From contig JAGMUV010000015.1 of NCBI GenBank assembly GCA_020744425.1, positions 1,488,001-1,552,000 on the forward strand: DNA of 64,000 nucleotides, read 5' to 3'. The notes under the pieces are model-generated. The model did not search any database and was not told the DNA's origin. It saw only the letters and a program-made list of their open reading frames with translations. Both the position numbers and the translations under genes were made by a program. This DNA comes from Dactylonectria macrodidyma (lineage: Eukaryota; Ascomycota; Sordariomycetes; Hypocreales; Nectriaceae). Shown one piece after another: positions 1 to 10,818 of the stretch (the stretch's first letter is position 1; each line of letters starts with the position of its first letter).

Positions 1-475
1 CCTAAAATTGGTAAGCTTAGTCTAGCCACGACTTAAAAAGATCAATTACCAGGCCAGCCGTGGATGCACATTAGAGGGACTGCATCCTTTCTCTTGGAGA
101 AGAGGCCGACAAAGTGGATCGAGTAGGTACTGCCATCATCATCAACTATCTTGGAGATGAAGCTCGGGTAGCTGTTGATGTGGTCCTCGACCTTGCCCCT
201 TCAAATTGCGTGAGTTCATGCGTACAATGGCAAATAGGCAAACTAGGAGATTTTTACCAATCGAAGCTAGTTTCCCAGTAGGACTTGGCTTGAGACATCC
301 ACTCGTACGTCAGACCATACTGGCCGTTTGCTTGTGAGTTCTCAAATGTTCGAGGCCCGAGTTTAGAGTTGCGGACGAGATTAAGTAGGGCTTGTAGGTC
401 CTGCGGGGCTGTCTCGACACGGTACTTGGACGCCTCAATTGAAATTGGACGAGGCAGTGTGCTGTATGCAGACAT
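1..475 (-). CDS. Epoxide hydrolase, N-terminal part (cut by window edge)
   Basis: This is the 5' part of an alpha/beta-hydrolase epoxide hydrolase, which adds water to epoxides. Exon 1 is 475-258, exon 2 is 198-50, and exon 3 starts at base 1 and leaves the window. Introns 257-199 and 49-2 have GT-AG ends, and the second has a GACTAAGC branch site. The start is the internal Met (MSAYSTLPRP) rather than the upstream Met at 559, because the family's N-terminal domain begins just after it. The readable protein has the EH N-terminal domain (ending SYWETSFDW, then KVEDHINSYPSF) and the HGWPG oxyanion-hole motif at the end of exon 2. The nucleophile, lid and Asp/His residues lie outside the window. 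It could be cytosolic detoxification or pathway tailoring; the sequence does not decide. Confidence 0.82.
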
Positions 476-1018
476 CGCGACCGAGCAATCGAGATTGTGG
501 TATTCGGCAATGGCGGATCTAGAGAATATGGGGATAATGAGCGTCCGGCTCAGTTGCACGCCACGATGCGCAAGGATTTAGGGTTGCTTGGGAGAATGAT
601 GGTGATGTCATGAGTGTCTCGCAGGCTTTGGACCGTATCCTTTTGCTCCCAAATTCCCACTCGGCTTACCCCCAGCCCGAAGGAATGGTGCTTATCCCTA
701 GTTTCCCCGCACGCTCCGATGGCTTAATAAGAGGGTTACATTCTCAGGCCATTTCGCGTGACTTGCGGGAGCACGGATAGCCCCACTCCGATCCTACCGT
801 ACAGTTTTGGGACCTCCGGCAACCGGTGCTTAGCAATACGATATCATCCGAACCAAAGAGGAAATGGTGACCGGCCGATTCGCATCAAGAAGTGTCACTT
901 ATATAATTAAAGCAATAAGGCATCAGCTTAATTCGAGTATTTAGATACGTACTTCCTGAAAGGCGGTTGTGGTTGGCACTGGTCTCAGGGAACTACCTAC
1001 TACGACTCAAACATATTT
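476..1018. other. Intergenic, nothing recognised
   Basis: This is the upstream region between the leftward epoxide hydrolase and the rightward P450 relic. Only short overlapping ORFs occur here, and none resembles a protein family. Confidence 0.6.
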
Positions 1019-2424
1019 GTGGCACTTGTTCCACGAGGTTCAATATTACCGGTTGCTATCAGCGCTGGTGTCATTTTCATCTTTGTTTTCTTCGCCATTC
1101 GACCTCTTGTCAACTACTTCGTCGACCGCAATGGCCTTCGCATGTATCCCGCCTTGAACCCAGTGTGCGGTGTCGCCCACCTAGGCTTTGTTTGGGATGC
1201 ATTTCGGGGCCATAGAACACCCAAGATCCACTGGATGCACCAGCAACATCCCATTATAAGGATTGGCCCAGACTTCCTCTCATTCGGCGATATCACAGCC
1301 GTCGAAGACATTTATGGCCACTCCACAACTTGCAGAAAGGATGAGATGTACAGGGTCATCCAGGGAGACGCGCCTCATATTCTGGATATAATTGAGAAGA
1401 ATGAGCACTCCGAGAGGTGGCGGTTGGTGGCCTTTTCGTACGCGAGCCGAAACGTGGCTACTTGGGAGTATAAAGTGGCCAACAAGGTTAGACGTCTGAT
1501 TGCTCAATTCGACGACTACTGCTACAGCGGCGAAGTGGCTGATTTTCGGAGACGGTCAAACCTATTCACGGTTGAAACTATCGCCGATATCGGTATGTGC
1601 CACAATCTGGGGTTTCTATAACGCGGCCACGACCTGATCTTGGTTACGGGACATGATGAATCAGTCCGTCAATGCAGCTTCATTGAGAACCTCCATGGAG
1701 AAATGCCGCCGGATCGCGCATTGCCTGGGAGACTACTTGGTTTACTACGCCCAACAAGCTACTCAGAGCCTTCCACTCTCAATTCTGAGCGCACTCATGC
1801 CATGGCGACAACTTTGGGAAGATTGTCAAATTCTTGCCGCGTCGACGATTAGAAAGGAGCGATGAGAAGGAGGCATTTGACGACTTCCTTCAGAGCCTGA
1901 CCAAGAACGGAGATGGCTCACCACGAAATATACCGTTTGCGGAGCTCAAAGCAGAGGCAACGCTCTTGTCTGAGCTCTGAACTATATTCTATTTATTAAA
2001 AATAAGGATAACTGACGAGAGGGCGTCCTATTAAACGCAGGAAGCGATACGACAGCGATTCAGTTGACGAATGTCGTGTATCAACTGCTCAAGAACCCCG
2101 AGAAACTTGTCCAGCCTCGCCGAGAATTGAAAGACGTCCGGATCGTTGAAAACGATGTCGTGGTGGCATACGAAGATGTCAAGTCTCTGCCCTATCTCCG
2201 AGCTTGCCTGGATGAAGCTTAAAGCCCAGTTTATTGCTTTTTCTTTTGGGGCTCGAGGCTGCTTGGGACAGAAAGTTTACTACATTGAGCAGTACGTGCT
2301 GATGGATACGCTTTTGAAGAGATACGACTTTGAGCTTCTTGGTCCGGATTGGAAGCTGGAGAGAACCGAGACTTTCAACCTTGTTCTAGGTCTAGTACCA
2401 TTCGAAATTAGGAGTCGATTTTAA
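1019..2424 (+). pseudogene. Cytochrome P450 pseudogene with internal deletion
   Basis: This is the relic of a membrane-bound fungal P450. The first 200 residues read well: an N-terminal membrane segment (VAISAGVIFIFVFFAI), a YPALNP hinge and the helix B-C region ending IADIGMCHNLGFL. An in-frame TAA at about 1619 interrupts them. The reading then needs a frame change near 1660, meets another stop (CGA TGA) near 1862, and resumes after an apparent intron near 1980-2038 as the I-helix (GSDTTAIQL). That piece stops at LRACLDEA. It is followed directly by the heme loop (FSFGARGCLG, near 2250) and C-terminus, so roughly 100 residues with the ExxR and PERW motifs are missing. Stops that look like C-to-T changes suggest RIP. 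An inactive gene is the best reading; the exact lesions are approximate. Confidence 0.8.
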
Positions 2425-2714
2425 GCCAGTATTTCGATGGTTCAAAATAAGGGAGAGGTACCAGAGTTGGATGTGAGGATGAATGTCTGTAGTAGCAATG
2501 TCTGTTATAATCACAAACTAGGATGTAAAACATCGCCCAGCTATTTCACGCCGTTGAACTCACTCCGTTTCTTTGGTACATTATCAAATCTGGCCCTCTG
2601 TTTAGACCCTCATTAGCAACGATGATTTCAAAGTATCGTAAAAGATAATCCCATAGAAATCCCGTTCGGCTCTAGGGCGACCGAATGGCAAAGAAAGATG
2701 CCTAGCAGGGTTCA

Positions 2715-4829
2715 TCAGGACCTCTGAAGCGGCAGGCCAAACCAATCATTCCTCCATCCTCCGGGCCCCTTCTTCTCAGGCCAAATGCGGCGGAAGAGAT
2801 ATAGCGGAGTATCGCGTGCTGGCTCCTCCTCTCGTTCGACGGGTATGTCGCCCCCCATCTCCGCTTTCTTAGCGCGCTTCTCCCTCCTCTGCCTCGCAAT
2901 CTCCGCGGCAAAGACAGTGTCGTCCCCGTAGCGCACGCTCCGCTGCAGCAAATACGACCGTTTCATCTCGTAGAACATGGCGTAGAGCTGGCGGACCTCC
3001 GGACTGTGGTGCTTGCCGTCCACTATTAGACCGCCCACTGTTAGACCCTCGTCATCCTCTGTGTGGAGACTCAGTCTCTGCAGCTTGGACGCGGGTCTGC
3101 TGCTGGCATCGCTGTCGCCGCCGCCGCCGCCGCATATGACGTCCCAGATGGACCGCGCAAGCGGCTCGTCAAACGCGCAATTCGCCAGGAACTCCCGGAT
3201 ATGCCCGTTACGCGGCGACCAGGACCCTTCAAACCGGTTGAAAGGCCATGCCTGGCGGTCGTAAGCGTCCCATGACGCGGGGATGTCCTCAACCCCAGTC
3301 GCTCGGTACGGACCCTGGCGCCGGCAGACATGGCAACACTTCAGCCATAGGGCGAGGCTGCGGAGGGTTGATATGCCACCGAGCGTCCGGTAGATGGCAA
3401 CTTCCTGGGCATCGGAAAAGGTGCGGCGCACGTCGGTGCGTAGGTGCTCGAGCAAGGGGCAGCGGTCTCGGATTTCGCGAAAGACGTCCACGCCGAAGCC
3501 GTCGCTGGGGAAAGACGGTCGTTGGAGGCCTCCGCTGACGGTGTGGAGGTTCAGGTTTTTCAGGGTGCTACCGTGGTGAGTGAGGACACGTGAAATGATC
3601 TCGGTTGCATGGCTATTGATGCAGAGCGTGAGGACCTTGAGACGCGGGAGGCGCGTGGAGGATGCGACGGCGGCGTCGACTTGTTCGTCGTACCACTCTT
3701 CGTCCTCATCTCTAGTAATCACGACTTCTACACTGACGTTGAGGCTGCGCAAGTTCGGGAGACGGATGTCTTGTGCCAACCAGCGGAGGTCGTCTTCTAT
3801 GAGATTGAAGTTAACGATGGCGAGGCTGCGGAGATGGATGAAGTCCGTGTGGTCAGCCCACACCTGGAGGTCGTTCTCCTGGGGACAGTGGAGAGTAAGC
3901 GAGGTTAGGGAGCCCCGTTTCGGGGCCGTTGGCTCCGGCAACCATTCTCCGATGCTCCCGTAGAACGTAACTTCCTTTAAATTAGGGGCGCCGCCAGCGA
4001 TCATGGGGAATGCTAGTAGGACGTCTTTTCTGTCACGGCGGCCATACTTAGCGTTGCAGTCACGCACAGAGTGCAGGGCTGGCGATGTCGCGATGGCCAT
4101 GTGGTGCGCCGCGTCACCGCTCCGATGGGGGCTCCTGAACGACATGCGGGAAATGGTAAGCTTGCATCGAGGTACGGGCAAACCCTGGTGCAGGAATTCG
4201 AGGAGGCAAGCGGGGATACCTTCGGAATCGATGACCAGGTCGGTGAGATTGGGTAGAGCTTTTAGGAGCTCGAGAGCAGGATGCCGGATGGCATATCCCC
4301 GGTAGAGCCCGTAGGCGTTCTCTCCGTCGCAGGCGGGATACCATACTTCGGTATCGGCGTTCGACAGGGCGTTCTTATCAATCTCGTGGGCGCCGGCTAC
4401 CTTGAGAGGGAACATCATCTCAGACGTGGCCAACGGTGGCTTCACCGGACGGCTCACGTAATACTCCGGTGGCAGCTTCATATCTCCATACAGTGTTAGG
4501 CGACGGACGTATCCGTGAGCATGGTAATGGTCGAGAGTGGCCAGGCAGTCCGCAACTCTGCGATCCAGTGCTTTTATGGAGAGTCCCTGTGCATCAATGA
4601 AGATGGACAAGTAGAGCAGGGGAATTGCTGCCGCGTGACAGGCTTTGTTAACTGATGCGAACGAGTAGAAGCTTGGCGAGTGAACTTGGCGGACGTCAGC
4701 CGCGATTTGTTGCAGTATCTCGGCTGGGAGTCCCAGCAAGGTGCCTTGCACGTTGTCTGGGGACATGTCGTTTTTGGAAATACACCTGCAGTGTGAGAGT
4801 GTGACGAGAGGGCTGGGACAAGTATTCAA
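2715..4829 (-). CDS. F-box protein, fungal LRR-like
   Basis: A single long exon encodes 704 residues, or 683 if translation starts at the second Met (4766). The N-terminus has an F-box-like segment (LLGLPAEILQQIAADV, then SVNKACHAAAIPLLY), the region that binds Skp1 in SCF ubiquitin ligases. The rest is a long leucine-spaced region with repeated LxxLxL patterns (for example LRSLAIVNFNL and LKVLTLCINS), typical of the degenerate leucine-rich repeats of fungal F-box proteins. The C-terminus is basic and coiled-coil-like (RQRREKRAKKAE). Substrate unknown. Proteins of this kind are numerous and fast-evolving in Pezizomycotina. Nothing ties it to the polyketide pathway, so it probably belongs to the region flanking the cluster. 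Confidence 0.75.
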   Translation of the reverse strand: MNTCPSPLVTLSHCRCISKNDMSPDNVQGTLLGLPAEILQQIAADVRQVHSPSFYSFASVNKACHAAAIPLLYLSIFIDAQGLSIKALDRRVADCLATLDHYHAHGYVRRLTLYGDMKLPPEYYVSRPVKPPLATSEMMFPLKVAGAHEIDKNALSNADTEVWYPACDGENAYGLYRGYAIRHPALELLKALPNLTDLVIDSEGIPACLLEFLHQGLPVPRCKLTISRMSFRSPHRSGDAAHHMAIATSPALHSVRDCNAKYGRRDRKDVLLAFPMIAGGAPNLKEVTFYGSIGEWLPEPTAPKRGSLTSLTLHCPQENDLQVWADHTDFIHLRSLAIVNFNLIEDDLRWLAQDIRLPNLRSLNVSVEVVITRDEDEEWYDEQVDAAVASSTRLPRLKVLTLCINSHATEIISRVLTHHGSTLKNLNLHTVSGGLQRPSFPSDGFGVDVFREIRDRCPLLEHLRTDVRRTFSDAQEVAIYRTLGGISTLRSLALWLKCCHVCRRQGPYRATGVEDIPASWDAYDRQAWPFNRFEGSWSPRNGHIREFLANCAFDEPLARSIWDVICGGGGGDSDASSRPASKLQRLSLHTEDDEGLTVGGLIVDGKHHSPEVRQLYAMFYEMKRSYLLQRSVRYGDDTVFAAEIARQRREKRAKKAEMGGDIPVEREEEPARDTPLYLFRRIWPEKKGPGGWRNDWFGLPLQRS

Positions 4830-6322
4830 AAGAGTAAGTCGTGATGCTGTTTGACTTTCTGGGTGGGGGGGCCAATGGTGAGCGTGAAAAAAGTCGGGCG
4901 AACGTTAGGCCGGTCTTTTATCATGCCTGCGCCTGAGGCTGTGCTAACTTCATGACTGTATATACGACTGTCATAATTAGTAAACCTATAATATACTTAA
5001 TTATATTAAATCTACTATTTTACTATTATTGGACTATAACTTATATTACTTATTATAATATCCTAATTTACTAGATTATAAACACTATACGCCTTGGACT
5101 TACCCTAGAGCCTTAGTGTAAGCCCAACCGTCACACTATGTAAGTACTTTTGCCACTGGTCGGTCGACAAGTTTCTCCTTACATCATCAGCCAGAGGATG
5201 GCGGTTCCTCGCAGAGCACACAGCTGGCGACAAACTCTCGCTGACGGCTTTGAGGAGGAATGCGGAGTGCGTCTCTCTGCCTGTTCCGCTTGCAGCACGT
5301 TTCTGAAGTTAATATACTATTGCAGCCTCTTCCCGACCCTGTTGCCACGTCTGGGTCCGAAACTTGAGTGCTGGGTGTAGCCTTCAATGGAATTAAATCC
5401 TTGGGAATAAATGGGCTAGCGAAGATAAGCAGAGGATTTGAAGCCCTCGACCACAGCAAGACTCCCTGACTCGACATATGATTGCCTGACAGAGCGATAG
5501 GTGAAAAGTTCATTCTGGAACTCGACTCAAACTCTTCGCCCGCTCGATCTCCTTAGTCTTGGAGGGAAAATTGGTTAAACAGTCCGCCCTCAGACGTCAA
5601 TGGCAGCTGGTTTCTAGCAATTCCGAGTCTCTCGCTAACCTTGTCTACGAAACAAGAGAGCCAAATGCCGATGTGTGTACCGAAGGCTGAGGCTACTCCA
5701 ATCGTGTGGTTACTCCGCACAAGCTAGTCCAACTCCTTCTTTCCGACTGCCTGAGTTAGTATTTGCGGGCGCGTTTTGCGGGATGACGGTTTAAAATATG
5801 GAGCAAGGTGGCAAACACGCTTCAATTCCGCGCGGTTCTGATCGGGGCGAAGTGGGAGGATGGGGCTCAAGGGGCCTGCCATCCACTGATGGCGTAGCTG
5901 ATTTGTTGTGACGATGAGACCACCCTGGCTCGGCGTTCACGATGGCGCCCTATAAGGTGGATCCCCGCAGATTTCCTAGGTACTGCTAACTTATCAGCGT
6001 CTTAATCTCATCGAGTTATCCCTCCATATTCGCATCTTCTCCGGCTGGGCAATGGAGAGGTGAGGTGGAGTCGTTCCCTCTTTCTCCCCATGGGGAAGTG
6101 TGGAGCAATTGTGTTCAAGTTTGGAGACGGCTCCAACCACGCCCACATGGTCTCCGATCGGCATCTTCCCCCGGCAAATCACCATGATGTTCTACTGCAA
6201 GTCTAAGGGCATATACTCCGTATGGTGGACGTCGATGCCCACGAGAGTTATTAGACACCAGAAGACTCCAATGACACGTCACATACCTCGTTCTCCCTCA
6301 CACTACTGTCACTACCCTAGCA
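4830..6322. other. Gene-free, partly AT-rich interval
   Basis: No gene is recognised. Roughly 4965-5090 is very AT-rich with repeated TATAT/TTAATA words, consistent with a RIP-degraded or matrix-type block. A 108-codon ORF (5513-5187, minus strand) matches no family I know. The last 300 bases are the presumed promoter of the alcohol dehydrogenase. Confidence 0.55.
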
Positions 6323-7633
6323 ATGACACGAACAACTACAGCCCTCGTCGCACCGAAGCTCGACGGCCGTTTCGAGCTCCAGGACATATGCCTCGATTCC
6401 CTGCGACCAGATGAGGCTCTTGTTGAGATACATGCATCTGGCATCTGCCATACAGACATCTCGTGCGCAAGTGGCAAGTTGCCGTGCGCTCCAAACGCAG
6501 TACTTGGTCATGAAGGCAAGTTGCCTACCATCGGGGGTGACTTGAAATGAAGCCACTGACACCTTGTTTCATATACAGGAGCGGGAGTGGTCCTTGAGAC
6601 AGGCTCCGCTGTCACGACAGTTTCCAAAGGGGATAAGGTGCTCTTGTCGTTTTCCCATTGTGAATCCTGTCCTGGATGTGCTTCTGGCCACCCGGCGTAC
6701 TGTTACGACTTTAACAACCGAAACTTCGGAGGAAAGCGACCCGACGGTTCGACGACCATGTTCACAACAAAGCAAGGCCAGCGGCAGCCTCTTCATAGTG
6801 CCTTTTTTGGCCAGAGCTCGTTCGCTAGGCACACCGTAGTGCACCGATCGACCCTTGTCAGGGTGCCACCGTCGACACCTCTCAGCCTCCTTGCACCACT
6901 GGGGTGTGGTATACAGACGGGTGTCGGCGCAGTGCTCAATACTCTGAATGTCAAACTCGGTAGTTCGCTGGCCGTCTTCGGCGTGGGATCAGTTGGCATG
7001 GCAGCGGTCATGGCTGCCAGAGCGCAGCAAGCACGCACAATCATCGCCATTGACCTTGATCCGGCCCGGCTTGAGCTCGCCAAACAGCTGGGCGCCACCC
7101 ACGGCGTGCTCGGCCCCGATCAAGACGCCATCGTCGAGCAAATACGGGAGATCTGCCCTCCGATCGGTGTGGACTTTGCCGTCGACTGTACCGGTGTTCC
7201 CGCCGTCATTGAGACCATGGTGGCAGCTTTGGGAATGAGGGGGAGAGCAGCGACAGTGGGTGCGCCTGGTGGCAAGGCCCAGGCCAAAATCGATATCATG
7301 GGTCACCTTACCTACGGCAAAGAGTACGTAGGTTGCTCTGAAGGTGATAGCAACCCAGCTACTGTGAGTTGTCCCTTGGCGTGTGATTCTTCGACGTGGC
7401 GTGGGGGTTCAGGAACCTACTCATGTTGTATGCTTTTACGTGTTCTCTTGTTTTAAATGCCCTTGTTGACCGCTAATCTGCAACAGTTTATTCCTCATTT
7501 AATTGACCTGCACTCCAAAGGGCTTCTCCCTCTTGAGAAGCTGATTTCTGTTTATGATATCCATGATTACGAGAAAGCCATTGCGGATACAAAGAGTGGA
7601 AAGGTGATTAAGGCTGTACTCAAATGGAGTTGA
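6323..7633 (+). CDS. Zinc-dependent alcohol dehydrogenase (MDR family)
   Basis: Exons 6323-6515, 6579-7363 and 7487-7633 give 374 residues in frame throughout. This NAD(P)-dependent enzyme interconverts alcohols and aldehydes and most resembles aryl-alcohol or benzyl-alcohol dehydrogenases. Catalytic zinc ligands are visible in GICHTD, GHE and APLGCG. The structural zinc cluster is the four cysteines of CESCPGCASGHPAYC. The cofactor loop is GVGSVG, followed by an acidic IDLD. Intron 1 (6516-6578) is a GC-AG intron (donor G|GCAAGT); intron 2 is GT-AG. The N-terminus (MTRTTTALVAPKLDGRF) is that expected of the family. In context it could oxidise or reduce the aldehyde released by the reductase-ended PKS, but it lies about 45 kb from that gene, so this link is inference. 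Confidence 0.88.
6516..6578 (+). other. GC-AG intron in the alcohol dehydrogenase
   Basis: The donor is G|GCAAGT after codon GAA of the GHE motif and the acceptor is ATATACAG. No GT donor nearby keeps the frame. Removing 63 nt joins GHE to GAGVV as in homologues. Confidence 0.8.
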
Positions 7634-8772
7634 TGACTTTAACCAGACGCAAAATACAAGCTCGAGTTAAATTTGCGTACATTTCCGTAATAATTTTGAA
7701 TCTGGTTCTTAAGGGGTCATAGTGGCTTAACAGCGAATAGTCTCGCGACTCTGGATGCTGGAGGACGTATGAACTATAGTGTCTTGCACTGCCTGCACAG
7801 GCTAGACCCATCAAGCTGCAACATTATCAACAATCAACGAGATACAGTGCCTTATAGCAACGACACACCTAACACGGCTGGGTATCTGAACACCGCCCAT
7901 AGACTCATGTTGGCGGACAAAGCCAACACGGGCACCCACTTGCTGTCTTTTCATGCCTCACATTAAGATGCCTTGTCACATCTATCAACTGTTAAGACTG
8001 GTCTTCAGTCTCAAAGGCTCGGATCTCTAGTAAACCGGTCTCAAAGACCCGGCTTTCTAGCAAGCCGGTCTCGAAGACCCGGCTTCTTAACAAGCCGGTC
8101 TCAAAGACCCGGATCCCAAGGGATCCGGTCTACCGAGAACCTTATCATAGCTATGAGGGCAACCTACAAATAGGTCTGCCGCGAGCCCTCAGTTAGATAG
8201 AAATCAAGAGCTTCTACTTACATCACAATGCACCCTTCCTATCAGATGCAACATGCCTCGGCAAGATCTACTTGACGGATTCGAGCCATGGGATTACCTT
8301 CTGCTGTTAGTTATTTGTTGAAACCACACGCTCATCGATCTCTGCGCTTCGAAGGGGGTATGTTCCTGTCCATAAGGCTTGCCAACGCCACTATAGCACC
8401 AGGAGCCCTTCTTGTGGTAGGTGGCAGGGTACGGTGTTCAGACCGCCCTCCGCGAATCAGATAGCCCCATTTTCAGATTGATCTAGAATGCATCTGGAGC
8501 ACGCGTCCGATGGTGTGGCAAATGGTTCTGGTAACTGCCATCCATCCCCCACATACAGGTCCGATCCCCGCATGAACAGTGTGGGAGTAACAGCTCCAAA
8601 TCCCACCTATCCTCCGACCCCATCCCACGGAGCTCCGACGCGCTTGCTGTCAATCGCAGCAGGGTAGCACGGCATGAATTCTACAAAAGGACACATCCAG
8701 AACGACTTTACAGCTCTAAAGGATATCTAAAGATCAGAATATCATTTTTCAATCACCGCACACTCAGACGCC
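7634..8772. other. Intergenic region with palindromic tandem repeat
   Basis: This lies between the alcohol dehydrogenase and the P450 and contains the 30-bp repeat at 8011-8130. The ORF across the repeat (7973-8173) has the repeated decapeptide pattern SQRPGF but looks like a by-product of the repeat. Bases 8200-8772 are the likely P450 promoter; no clear TATA box was found. Confidence 0.6.
8011..8130 (+). repeat. 30-bp tandem repeat with internal palindrome, about 4 copies
   Basis: CCGGTCT recurs at 8035, 8065, 8095 and 8125, exactly 30 bp apart, with a more diverged unit before the first. Each unit contains CCGGTCTcAAAGACCCGG or a close variant, a near-perfect inverted repeat able to form a hairpin. 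It could be a minisatellite, a nucleosome or insulator element, or an array of binding sites for a dimeric regulator. Confidence 0.85.
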
Positions 8773-10533
8773 ATGTTGACCACCCACAGGCTCTTTTGGC
8801 TGGCACTTGTTGCCGGCTTTATACGGTTGCTCTTCATAGGGAGAAGACCAAAGAACTACCCACCAGGACCTCCTACACTGCCTATTCTTGGGAATATTCA
8901 TTTGGTAGGTGCTGCACTTTTTTCTCGTCAGTGTGCGCCTCTGTTGACTCGAATAGATGCCTACTCGGGATGCCCACCTCCAGTTTCAAAAATGGGCGCA
9001 AGAATACGGACCTGTATACAGTCTGATTTTGGGAACAAAGACACTTATTGTGTTGTCGAGCGACCAAGCTGTGAAGGATTTGTTGGACCGGAAGAGCGCA
9101 CTCTACTCTCATCGGCAAGAGATGTACGTTGGCCAGGCGCTCGCCAGCGGCGGCCTCCGGCTTTTGATGATGGTGCGTCGCTCCTGTAACTCCGACGTGT
9201 AAAAATACCTCGGGAACTAACAGAATATGTTCTATGTACACAGGGATATGGTCCGACCTGGAGATCGGTAAGAACATTACAGAGGTCTGGGGAATGCACA
9301 CGCAGCTAACAGGGCAAACAGTTTCGTAAACTGGTACATTCACTCCTCAATGTGACGACTTCTAAGGGATACGTGCCATATCAGGACCTAGAGAACAAGC
9401 AGATGTTGTACGAGATGCTTGTCCAACCAGACCAGTTCCTCGAAAACATCCGGCGATATTCGAATGCTCTCACAACGACCATGGTTTTCGGCTGGCGCAC
9501 ACCCATCTACCGAGACAAAAAGTTAACCCAACTGTTTGACGGTTTTGCCGAATTTGCAGACCTCAACCAGACCGGTGCCGCCGCTCTCCTCGACTCCTTT
9601 CCCTTGTTGAGAAGCCTGCCCGATTTTCTTGTGCCTATGCAAAAGAAGGCCAAGAAACTTCACCAGAAAGAAAAGGCTTTGTACCTCAGCCACTGGCTGA
9701 AAGCAAAAAGTGACATTGCAAACGGTACCATAAAGCCGTGCTTTTGCGAAGGACTGGCCGAGGCGCAAAAGAAAGACGGCTTTGACGATGCCCAGGCCGC
9801 CTACCTTTCTGGCACGCTCCTCGAGGCTGGGTCAGATACCACATCCAACACACTCTATGCATTCGTACAGGCAATGCTTCTATATCCCGAAGTCCAGCGG
9901 AAGGCTCAGGGAGAAGTGGACAAGGTGGTTGGAAGTTCTCGCATGCCAACCATGGAGGACGAATCGAGCCTGCAGACGGTACGAGCATGCATGAAGGAGA
10001 CACTCCGCTGGATGCCCACCACTATTCTCGGAGCTGTACCCCATGCTGTCACCGAGGATGATACCTACAATGGTTACATTATTCCAAAGGGCGCGGGCGT
10101 TCTTAACAATGTGTGGGCAATCCATATGGACCCTAAGCGTCATCACAACCCGCGCCAGTTCAATCCAGAGCGGTACTGCGACGACCAGCAGAGCCTAGCG
10201 GACGCCGCCGCAAACCGGAATGCCTCGCAACGCGACCAGTTTACCTTTGGGGCAGGCCGGCGTATCTGCCCTGGCATCCACGTTGCCGAGCGAAGCCTCT
10301 TCCTGGGCATGTCGCGGCTGCTATGGGCCTTCACCATCGAGCCTGCGCTAAACGTTGATGGCAGGCCTATCCTGCCGGACCCAGATAAGCTGACACAAGG
10401 CTTTGTGTGCATGCCGGAGGAGTTCCCGGCTAGATTCGTGCCTAGGTCGAAGGAGCGGGAGGCAATGATTATACAGGAATGGAGGGAGGCTGAGAAAGAA
10501 TGCCTGGACCCTGAAACAAAGCAGTGGCGGTAA
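8773..10533 (+). CDS. Cytochrome P450 monooxygenase
   Basis: Exons 8773-8904, 8957-9172, 9244-9267 and 9322-10533 encode 527 residues; all junctions are phase 0 with GT-AG ends. The third exon has only 24 nt (GYGPTWRS). The enzyme is ER-anchored and inserts oxygen using a reductase partner. An N-terminal membrane helix (LFWLALVAGFIRLLFI) and the proline hinge YPPGPPTLP lead into the fold. Further motifs are the I-helix AGSDTT (about 293), ExxR KETLR (E about 350), NPERY, and the heme loop FGAGRRICPG with ligand Cys about 440. Length and motifs are complete, unlike the relic at 1-2.4 kb. The family resembles fungal secondary-metabolite P450s annotated as O-methylsterigmatocystin oxidoreductase-like; substrate unknown. 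The regulator downstream is convergent. Confidence 0.93.
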
Positions 10534-10818
10534 CTACCTATACGCGTAGTCCTAAAATATCTATCCCGCAGGGAGAGTCGCTCGCAGATTAATTACAAGT
10601 AAGGGTAGAGAGTGACGAGCAGATAGCAGAGAAGACAAGGACAACTCATAGTGAAAACATCTTTCTCAGATCCAGTGAGTGAAACCTGTCCATTCCAACA
10701 GAATTTATCAAAGTTAAGATAGATATTTCGGAGGACCAATTATCCCTTTATTTTAATAATGCTGTGTATCTTCGGGCCAGTAGATGCGTCCTTTCTCTCC
10801 TCTGGTTCGAGACTCGAC

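Noticed and set aside
5187..5513. 108-codon minus-strand ORF
   Set aside because: No family features and no neighbouring splice continuation; treated as chance.
7973..8173. 66-codon ORF with repeated SQRPGF units
   Set aside because: It is open only because the 30-bp repeat is a multiple of three; no start context or homology is seen.
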